From an uncultured Bacilli bacterium (GTDB lineage Bacteria > Bacillota_I > Bacilli_A > RF39 > UBA660): a stretch of 15,196 nucleotides of DNA. How positions within the stretch are numbered: position 1 is the first letter of the stretch; every line of letters begins with the position of its first letter. The DNA is taken from assembly GCA_934140355.1 (NCBI GenBank), contig CAKPBH010000033.1, positions 1-15,196 of the forward strand, given 5' to 3'. A model generated the notes under the pieces. It saw only the letters and a list, made by a program, of their open reading frames with translations, searched no databases and was not told the DNA's origin. The position numbers and the translations under genes are program-made. This document shows, in pieces, positions 6,964 through 13,239 of the stretch.

Positions 6964-8727
6964 ATGTTTAAATTATTAAAAAATATTAGTAAAAAACAAT
7001 GGTTCTTCATTATGATTAGTTTTATCCTAATCGTAGGTCAAGTATGGCTAGAACTAAAAATGCCTGACTATATGTCAGAAATTACTGTCTTAGTTCAAAG
7101 TGAAGGAAGCAACATGAAAGACATTTTAATTAATGGTGGCTATATGTTAGCCTGTGCCTTAGGCAGTCTTTTATCTGCAATTGTTGTAGGATATTTAGTA
7201 TCCAATATCTCAGCAACCTTCTCAATGAAAGTAAGAAAAAAATTATTTAATAAAGTAGAAAATTTATCTATGCACGAAGTAAAGCAATTTTCTACGAGTA
7301 GTTTAATTACCAGAACAACGAATGATATTACCCAAGTTCAAATGCTAATTTCTATGGGATTACAATTATTAATTAAAGCTCCCATCACCGCCATTTGGGC
7401 AATTAGTAAAATCTTAAATAAAAGTACAGAGTGGAGTATTATCACTGGTATTGCTGTAGCGGTTTTACTAACAACAATAGGAATCATCATGATAATCGTT
7501 CTACCAAAATTTAAGATTGTTCAAAAATTAACCGATAACTTAAATAATGTAACACGAGAGAACTTAACAGGAATTCGTGTTGTTAGAGCTTTTAATGCTG
7601 AAGAATATCAAGAAAATAAATTTGAAAATGTCAACACCAAACTAACTAATCAGCAATTATTCAATCAAAAAGCCTTTGCTATTTTGTCTCCTATTATGTA
7701 TTTGGTAATGTACTTTTTAACATTAAGCATTTACTTTATTGGTGCTTCTTTAATCAAGGAAACAGTTTTATCTAACAAATTAACAATGTTTGGAGACATG
7801 GTCGTATTCAGTACTTACGCTATGCAAATCATCATGTCCTTCCTTATGTTAGCCATGATTTTCATGATGGTACCTCGTGCCAGTGTTTCTGCAAATCGTA
7901 TTAATGAAGTTCTTGATACAGAAGAAAGCATCAAAGATGGCAATATCAACAAAGAGACAACGAAAGAAAAAGGAACGGTTGAATTCAAAAATGTTTCCTT
8001 CAAATATCCTGATGCGAAAGAATACTTATTAAGAAATATCTCTTTTAAAGCAGAAGAAGGTCAGACAATCGCTTTTATTGGTTCAACAGGAAGTGGTAAA
8101 TCAACCTTAATTAATCTAGTACCAAGATTTTATGACGCTACGGAAGGAGAAGTTTTAGTAGATGGCGTAAATGTTAAAGACTATACTCAAGAATTCTTAC
8201 ACAATAAAATTGGTTATGTTCCTCAAAAAGCAGTGATGTTTGATGGAACAGTAAATACTAATATTGCTTACGGTGAAAATGGCAAACCAGAAGTAACAGA
8301 AAAACAAATCAAAAAAGCCATTGAAGTTGCCCAAGGAAAAGAATTTGTGGAAAAGATGGATAATAAATATGATACCCATATTGCAAGTGGAGGAACCAAT
8401 GTATCTGGTGGACAAAAGCAAAGATTAGCAATCGCTAGAGCAATCGCTAGAGATCCAGAAATTTATATCTTCGATGATAGTTTCTCAGCCTTAGACTATA
8501 AAACAGATGCAACGCTAAGAAAAGCCTTAAAAGAACATACCAAAAAAGCAACAAGCTTAATTGTTGCTCAAAGAATAGGTACCATCATGAACGCCGATAA
8601 AATTATCGTTTTAGATAATGGAAAATGTGTAGGAATGGGAACCCATAAAGAATTACTAAAATCATGTAAAGTATATAAACAAATTGCTTTATCTCAATTA
8701 TCAAAGGAGGAATTAGAAAATGCCTAG
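6964..8727 (+). CDS. ABC exporter subunit with degenerate ATP site (first half of heterodimer)
   Basis: Encodes 587 residues: a six-helix transmembrane domain (about 1-305; helices near 12-28, 58-80, 128-150, 157-180, 240-262 and 278-302) and a C-terminal nucleotide-binding domain. Motifs: Walker A GSTGSGKST 373-381, Q-loop Gln421, signature VSGGQ 480-484, Walker B IYIFDD 500-505, D-loop SALD 508-511. The catalytic Glu after Walker B is Asp505 and the switch His is Gln536 (IVAQRIGT). This is the pattern of the degenerate-site subunit of heterodimeric exporters such as TM287/288, LmrCD and BmrCD. Its intact signature completes the active site of the partner encoded next. ATG 6964 follows AAAGGAAAAG, and the 3' end overlaps the partner by 8 nt. 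Substrates are probably drugs or amphiphiles, but this is inferred. Confidence 0.93.
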   Translation: MFKLLKNISKKQWFFIMISFILIVGQVWLELKMPDYMSEITVLVQSEGSNMKDILINGGYMLACALGSLLSAIVVGYLVSNISATFSMKVRKKLFNKVENLSMHEVKQFSTSSLITRTTNDITQVQMLISMGLQLLIKAPITAIWAISKILNKSTEWSIITGIAVAVLLTTIGIIMIIVLPKFKIVQKLTDNLNNVTRENLTGIRVVRAFNAEEYQENKFENVNTKLTNQQLFNQKAFAILSPIMYLVMYFLTLSIYFIGASLIKETVLSNKLTMFGDMVVFSTYAMQIIMSFLMLAMIFMMVPRASVSANRINEVLDTEESIKDGNINKETTKEKGTVEFKNVSFKYPDAKEYLLRNISFKAEEGQTIAFIGSTGSGKSTLINLVPRFYDATEGEVLVDGVNVKDYTQEFLHNKIGYVPQKAVMFDGTVNTNIAYGENGKPEVTEKQIKKAIEVAQGKEFVEKMDNKYDTHIASGGTNVSGGQKQRLAIARAIARDPEIYIFDDSFSALDYKTDATLRKALKEHTKKATSLIVAQRIGTIMNADKIIVLDNGKCVGMGTHKELLKSCKVYKQIALSQLSKEELENA

Positions 8728-11098
8728 TGAAAATAATCAACCAAAAAGAAGACAACACGGACCAGGTATGGGCCCAGCACCTGCGGAAAAAGCCAAGAAC
8801 TTTAAAAGTGCGATTTCTAGATTATTTAAAGAACTAAAAAGTTTTCATGCCCTAATCTTAGTTGCCCTAATCTTAGCAGCCTTAAGTTCCGTTCTTTCTA
8901 TTATTTCTCCAAATAAATTATCAGACTTAACTGATGAAATCTCTAAAGGATTAGTCATTAAGACAGATGTCATGAAAGAAATAACAGAAAAAGTAACCAC
9001 TTCTGTATCAGAAGATAAACTAAAAACAACCCTACCACAAATCTTACAAATGAATTTATCGGAAGAAACAGCAAGAGAAATCTTAACTTCTCCATCAATT
9101 AAGGAAGAGTCTAAAGTAGCTTTTCAAAATAGCATGGCAAAAATGGCTACTATGACTAATCAACAGGATATCATGAAAGAACTCTCTAATTTACCTGAAG
9201 ATGTCTTAACTTGCATCTTAAAAACTTCTACTTATGAAGGAATAGAGATTACTTCTCCTGAAAAAGTCACTTTCTTAAAAAGTGTTACCCAAATGATGGA
9301 TAAAGAAAATAAAACAAGTGCGTCTCTTGAAATCCCGGAAAGTATTCAAAAAGTACTTTTCCAAGATTTTAAAATCAAGAGTACTACGATTACTTCCAGC
9401 GACCAAGCAAAGTTTTTAACCGTAATGGGTGAAGTAAACGATAAAACTAGTACCAAAGAATTATATACAAAATTAGATAAATTACCAAAGAACATTAAAA
9501 AGGTAATTGAACCAACAATGAATATGACCAAAATTAAGAATATTGCCCTTTTCTTAGTAACAATCTATTTATTAAGTGCATTATTTAGTTATATTGAATC
9601 AATCTCAATGACTATCGTAGCCAATAAATTTGCCAAAAAACTAAGAAGCAATATCTCTACTAAAATTAATAAATTACCCCTAAAATTCTTTGATGCTCAC
9701 CAATCAGGGGACATCTTATCTAGAGTAACCAATGATGTAGATACCATTGCTCAATCAATGAACCAATCTCTATCTACTTTAGTTAGTGCAATAACCCTAT
9801 TTGTAGGTACGATTATTATGATGTTTGTAACCAATTGGATTATGGCAATTACGGCAATCGTCTCTAGTTTATTAGGCTTTGTCTTTATGTTCTTAATCTT
9901 AGGAAAATCTCAAAAATACTTTACCGCAAGACAAGTAGAACTGGGAAACTTAAATAGTCATATCGAAGAAGTCTATTCTGGCTTAAATGTCGTAAAAGCC
10001 TATAATGGAAAGAAAGAATCGGATCAAAAATTTGATGAATTAAATAAAAGAGTATATGAATGTAATCGAAAAAGTCAATTTCTATCAGGTCTAATGCCTC
10101 CAATGATGAACTTTATTGGAAACTTTGGTTATGTGGCCGTATGTATCGTAGGAGCCCTACTAACCATGAATGACTTAACCACTTTCGGAGTAATCATTGC
10201 CTTCATCTCTTACGTAAGATTATTCACTTCTCCATTATCTCAAATTGCCCAAGCAATGACATCCCTACAATCAACAGCAGCAGCCAGTGAAAGAGTATTT
10301 GAATTCTTAGATGAAAAAGAAATGACTAGCGAAGAAGATAAAACGAAAGTTTTAGACAGAAAAAAAGTAAAAGGAAAAATAGAATTCGATCAGGTGGTAT
10401 TCCAATATGATGGCAATGATAAGCCAACCATTCATAACTTTAGCGCTATAGCAAAACCTGGACAAAAAGTAGCAATTGTAGGACCTACCGGAGCAGGTAA
10501 AACAACGATGGTGAATCTACTAATGAAATTCTATGAAATTAATGGGGGAGATATCAAAATCGACGGCGTATCCATTAATGATTTAACCAGAGAAAATGTC
10601 CATTCCTTATTTACTATGGTTTTACAAGATACTTGGTTATTCAATGGAACCATCAAAGAAAATATTATTTATAACCGAGAAAATGTAAATATGGGTCGTG
10701 TAGAAGAAGTATGTGATACGGTAGGAATTAGTCACTTTATTAATACCTTATCAGATGGTTATGACACAGTAATTAGTGATAACGATTCCGTGTCAGCAGG
10801 ACAACGCCAATTAATTACCATTGCTCGTGGAATGTTAAGTGATTCTCCATTCTTAATTCTAGATGAAGCCACTTCAAATGTAGATACAAGAACTGAAGAG
10901 TTAGTTCAAAAAGCCATGGATAAATTAACCGAAGGAAAAACCTCCTTCATCATCGCTCACCGTCTATCAACCATCAAAAACGCAGACCTTATTCTAGTCA
11001 TGAAAGACGGAAACATCGTTGAGCAAGGAAAACATAATGAACTAATCAAGAAAAATGGTTTCTATGCAGATATTTATAATTCACAATTCCAAAAATAA
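8720..11098 (+). CDS. ABC exporter subunit with consensus ATP site and large extracytoplasmic domain
   Basis: Encodes 792 residues, about 200 more than its partner. The start ATG lies 9 nt after AAAGGAGG (8703-8710), within the end of the first subunit gene. Residues 1-40 are a Pro/Gly/Lys-rich cytoplasmic tail. TM1 is at about 42-63. Residues 64-272 form a hydrophilic, helix-rich insert before TM2 (274-296), which topology places outside the cell. The remaining core follows, and the nucleotide-binding domain spans about 552-792. Motifs: Walker A GPTGAGKTT 588-596, Q-loop Gln636, signature VSAGQ 691-695 (second Gly lost to Ala), Walker B FLILDE 711-716 with catalytic Glu716, switch His747. 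It therefore supplies the hydrolysing Walker motifs, while its altered signature faces the partner's degenerate site. BmrD-type subunits also carry an extracellular insert at this place. A long terminator follows. Confidence 0.94.
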   Translation: MPSENNQPKRRQHGPGMGPAPAEKAKNFKSAISRLFKELKSFHALILVALILAALSSVLSIISPNKLSDLTDEISKGLVIKTDVMKEITEKVTTSVSEDKLKTTLPQILQMNLSEETAREILTSPSIKEESKVAFQNSMAKMATMTNQQDIMKELSNLPEDVLTCILKTSTYEGIEITSPEKVTFLKSVTQMMDKENKTSASLEIPESIQKVLFQDFKIKSTTITSSDQAKFLTVMGEVNDKTSTKELYTKLDKLPKNIKKVIEPTMNMTKIKNIALFLVTIYLLSALFSYIESISMTIVANKFAKKLRSNISTKINKLPLKFFDAHQSGDILSRVTNDVDTIAQSMNQSLSTLVSAITLFVGTIIMMFVTNWIMAITAIVSSLLGFVFMFLILGKSQKYFTARQVELGNLNSHIEEVYSGLNVVKAYNGKKESDQKFDELNKRVYECNRKSQFLSGLMPPMMNFIGNFGYVAVCIVGALLTMNDLTTFGVIIAFISYVRLFTSPLSQIAQAMTSLQSTAAASERVFEFLDEKEMTSEEDKTKVLDRKKVKGKIEFDQVVFQYDGNDKPTIHNFSAIAKPGQKVAIVGPTGAGKTTMVNLLMKFYEINGGDIKIDGVSINDLTRENVHSLFTMVLQDTWLFNGTIKENIIYNRENVNMGRVEEVCDTVGISHFINTLSDGYDTVISDNDSVSAGQRQLITIARGMLSDSPFLILDEATSNVDTRTEELVQKAMDKLTEGKTSFIIAHRLSTIKNADLILVMKDGNIVEQGKHNELIKKNGFYADIYNSQFQK

Positions 11099-11155
11099 AA
11101 TACTGAAACTAGAAATACTCTTAAAATAAAGATGTTTCTAAATCAGTATTTTTTT
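11097..11155 (+). terminator. Long intrinsic terminator after the ABC operon
   Basis: The outer stem AAAATACTGA (11097-11106) / TCAGTATTTT (11143-11152) is perfect over 10 bp. Inside it is a second stem TAGAAA (11110-11115) / TTTCTA (11135-11140), and T continues to 11155. The left arm starts inside the TAA stop of the second subunit gene. Confidence 0.85.
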
Positions 11156-11209
11156 CTTTAAGCACTTCTTTTTAATTTTTTCATACCATATCTATAGAGG
11201 TGAATAAAA

Positions 11210-12004
11210 TTGAATTGGTTTGGAGATTTAAATCCCATTTTACAAGCTCTAATTGCAACAACTTTTACTTGGGGAATCACTCTTTTAGGCGCATTAATGG
11301 TATGCTTCTTTAAAGAGGTAAATAAAAAAGTATTAAATACCATTCTAGGTTTTAGTGCTGGTGTAATGATAGCCGCTTCTTTTTGGTCGCTATTACTTCC
11401 TTCGATAGACTTATCACAAGAGCTAGGATATATTGCTTGGGCTCTACCAGCACTAGGATTTATCTTTGGAGGATTGTTTGTTCTATTATCCGATAAGTTC
11501 TTAGATAAGACCTTAAGTAACAAAAGCGATGTAAACAAAGCCTCTTTAAAAAGGAGTATTTTATTAGTATCTGCTATCACACTTCACAATATTCCAGAAG
11601 GAATGTCCATTGGTGTTGCTTTTGGTGGAATCTCTAGTGGAGTATCAGGGATGACCTTAATTGGTGCCATCATGCTAGCAGTAGGCATTGGTATTCAAAA
11701 TTTTCCCGAAGGAGCTGCAGTTTCACTACCACTTAGAAAAGAAGGATTTTCTAGAAAGAAAAGTTTTTTTATCGGCCAGGCTTCCGCTTTAGTAGAACCC
11801 ATATCCGCTGTAATAGGTGTAGTACTGGTTTTAGCCATTAGAAGTATTTTACCTATTCTCTTATCCTTTGCAGCTGGCGCTATGATAACAGTAGCATCCC
11901 GTGAATTATTACCTGAATCTATTTCTGAAAATAAGAACTTATCCACACTAGGACTTATCTTTGGATTTGTAGTGATGATGATATTAGATGTTGCATTAGG
12001 ATAA
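11210..12004 (+). CDS. ZIP-family divalent metal transporter
   Basis: Encodes 264 residues, almost wholly hydrophobic, with about eight membrane helices. It belongs to the ZIP (ZupT/GufA-like) family, which brings Zn2+ and sometimes Fe2+ or Mn2+ into the cytoplasm. The signature metal-binding helices are plain: HNIPEGMSIGVAFGG 126-140 (TM4) and QNFPEGAAVSLPL 163-175 (TM5), with a further EP pair at 196-197 in the next helix. A polar loop at 97-114 (DKFLDKTLSNKSDVNKAS) lies before TM4 and lacks the usual His-rich cluster. The start is TTG 11210: a clear GAGGTGA (11197-11203) stands 6 nt ahead and no ATG lies nearby. The gene seems monocistronic. No convincing promoter is visible in the 50 bases between the previous terminator and the ribosome binding site, and no Zur-like operator was seen. 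Confidence 0.93.
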   Translation: MNWFGDLNPILQALIATTFTWGITLLGALMVCFFKEVNKKVLNTILGFSAGVMIAASFWSLLLPSIDLSQELGYIAWALPALGFIFGGLFVLLSDKFLDKTLSNKSDVNKASLKRSILLVSAITLHNIPEGMSIGVAFGGISSGVSGMTLIGAIMLAVGIGIQNFPEGAAVSLPLRKEGFSRKKSFFIGQASALVEPISAVIGVVLVLAIRSILPILLSFAAGAMITVASRELLPESISENKNLSTLGLIFGFVVMMILDVALG

Positions 12005-12065
12005 AAATAAATATTTTAAACGCTATTGACCAAAATATTATTGAAAAAACTTAATAATTCCCTTG

Positions 12066-12111
12066 AAAAAACTTATTTATATTTATTAGTAAAGTACTAA
12101 ATAAGTATTTT
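12066..12111 (+). other. Hairpin downstream of the ZIP gene
   Basis: The 9-bp perfect stem ACTTATTTA (12071-12079) / TAAATAAGT (12098-12106), extended after one A-A mismatch by four A-T pairs (12066-12069 with 12108-12111), has an 18-nt loop. Its right arm ends in TATTTT, so it could act as a weak terminator or a 3'-end stabiliser for the ZIP transcript. The right arm is also part of a direct repeat found again at 15047. Confidence 0.4.
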
Positions 12112-12124
12112 AAACAAATAAAAA
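12101..12124 (+). repeat. Direct repeat copy 1, upstream of the helicase-nuclease locus
   Basis: ATAAGTATTTTAA (12101-12113), two bases AC, then AAATAAAAA (12116-12124). The same 24-base block recurs at 15047-15070 with only the AC changed to GT. Weaker similarity extends about 17 bases to the left. The copies bracket the split helicase-nuclease gene. Confidence 0.6.
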
Positions 12125-12125
12125 G

Positions 12126-12153
12126 ATTTCCCCAACGCTGTGGGAATTTTTTT
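12126..12153 (+). terminator. GC-rich intrinsic terminator before the helicase gene
   Basis: TTCCC (12128-12132) pairs with GGGAA (12142-12146), or in a second register CCCA (12131-12134) with TGGG (12141-12144) around loop ACGCTG. A seven-T tract (12147-12153) follows. It ends transcripts coming from the ZIP side and isolates the helicase promoter 6 nt further on. Confidence 0.7.
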
Positions 12154-12158
12154 ATGAA

Positions 12159-12187
12159 TTGTAAAAAAATGGCAAAAATGCTATAAT
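12159..12187 (+). promoter_or_regulatory. Extended -10 promoter of the helicase-nuclease gene
   Basis: TTGTAA (12159-12164), a 17-bp spacer, and TATAAT (12182-12187) preceded by TGC, which makes an extended -10 (TGnTATAAT). Transcription would start near 12194, giving a leader of about 20 nt with an AGGTG (12199-12203) before ATG 12213. I see no operator-like palindrome overlapping it. Confidence 0.8.
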
Positions 12188-12212
12188 ACTAGCCAGTTAG
12201 GTGTGTGATATT

Positions 12213-13238
12213 ATGTTGAATGAAGAAAAAATATTAATATTAGATAAAAACAACAAAGATATTACATCAAAAGTAATTGATTGCTCGTCCTCTACAGTTA
12301 TCGTTAAATTTGAAAATAAAACTTATCCTTATCAAATAAAAAATTTAAAAATCATAAATACCCCAATATTATTGGAAAATTGTATCATAAAAACAAAAAC
12401 CAGAACACTCTCTAACGTTTTAAAAGTAGTTCAATTTAATGATTATATAAAAGTATTTTTTCATCATGGTAAAAATAAACTTTATAATAAATCAGAATTA
12501 ATAATAGAAAAAGACATATTAAAAAGTAATGGTGTTTCTAATGTTTTCAGTTATTTTAAAGAAATGGCATCAATTATCAAAATGACAGATATCCTCCCTG
12601 AGGAACCAATAGAAAAAGAGGATAATGCATTTTTAAGTAAAGTTTATGAAAAAATTAATTTTATCTCTGAGAATTCCGTAGTAAAAGAATATATCCACGG
12701 AGTAAATAACTTAAATATTTCGTTACCAAACAATAAGAAAATCTACCCATTTAGCTTTAATTTAAGCCAGAAAAAAGCCCTAAACAATGCTTTTTCAAAC
12801 AGAATAAGTGTTATTGAAGGACCACCTGGAACCGGTAAAACGCAAACCATTTTAAATATAATATCTAATGCAATTATGAATAATAAAACTATTGCCATAC
12901 TATCAAACAATAATAGTGCAACTGATAATGTTTATGAAAAATTAGAAAAACAACAATTAGGCTCCCTATGTGCAAGATTAGGGAAAAAAGATAATATCAT
13001 TAACTTTTTATCAGAGCAAATTCACACCAAAAACTATCCTAATACTTGGAACCTAGAGGATAATCAAATATCAGAAATAATGACAAATTTACAATCTATG
13101 GATAATAGTATTGAATTTTATTTAAAAGAAAAAAATGAACTTGCTCTTTTAAAGCAAGAATTAGCAGAATTAACTGTCGAAGAAAAATATTTTAAAGATA
13201 AATTATTGAATTTAAAAAACATCTCTCTCAAACTTTGA
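12213..13238 (+). CDS. SF1 DNA2/NAM7-like helicase, N-terminal part (frame 1 of a split gene)
   Basis: Encodes 341 residues from ATG 12213 (AGGTG 9 nt upstream; the in-frame GTG 12201 has no such site). Residues 1-165 are a strand-rich region typical of the N-terminus of AAA_12-type helicases. A Q-motif-like FNLSQKKAL lies at 182-190, Walker A EGPPGTGKTQ at 202-211, and motif Ia-like AILSNNNSATDNV at 228-240. Residues 295-341 are a charged coiled-coil-like stretch. Translation in this frame stops at TGA 13236-13238, before Walker B, so the product alone lacks motifs II-VI and cannot be a working helicase. The remainder follows at once in the +1 frame. The stop context is CTT-TGA-C, the prfB frameshift heptamer. 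With a +1 shift the full protein would be about 908 residues. Alternatives are a disabled gene or a slippage OFF state. Confidence 0.85.
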   Translation: MLNEEKILILDKNNKDITSKVIDCSSSTVIVKFENKTYPYQIKNLKIINTPILLENCIIKTKTRTLSNVLKVVQFNDYIKVFFHHGKNKLYNKSELIIEKDILKSNGVSNVFSYFKEMASIIKMTDILPEEPIEKEDNAFLSKVYEKINFISENSVVKEYIHGVNNLNISLPNNKKIYPFSFNLSQKKALNNAFSNRISVIEGPPGTGKTQTILNIISNAIMNNKTIAILSNNNSATDNVYEKLEKQQLGSLCARLGKKDNIINFLSEQIHTKNYPNTWNLEDNQISEIMTNLQSMDNSIEFYLKEKNELALLKQELAELTVEEKYFKDKLLNLKNISLKL

Positions 13239-13239
13239 C
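13214..13239 (+). other. Frame-switch window with prfB-like CTTTGAC heptamer and two slippage tracts
   Basis: In the downstream frame the last stop is TAA 13213-13215, and in the upstream frame the first stop is TGA 13236-13238, so the frame change must happen between 13216 and 13238. The interval contains most of an A6 run (13214-13219), a (TC)4 run (13222-13229) and CTTTGAC (13233-13239) with CTT in the upstream frame. A +1 slip of the Leu-tRNA from CTT to TTT and reading of GAC next gives exactly the downstream frame. The Shine-Dalgarno-like AGGGGG that stimulates prfB shifting is absent. Adding one TC unit, or removing one A, would also join the frames. Confidence 0.6.

Noticed and set aside
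11158..11580. 140-residue open frame on the minus strand across the ZIP gene
   Set aside because: It lies antisense to an unmistakable ZIP transporter and shows no family motif of its own; it is a shadow frame.
12201..12212. GTG start for the helicase N-terminal part
   Set aside because: There is no ribosome binding site ahead of it and it would lie within the ribosome binding site of ATG 12213.
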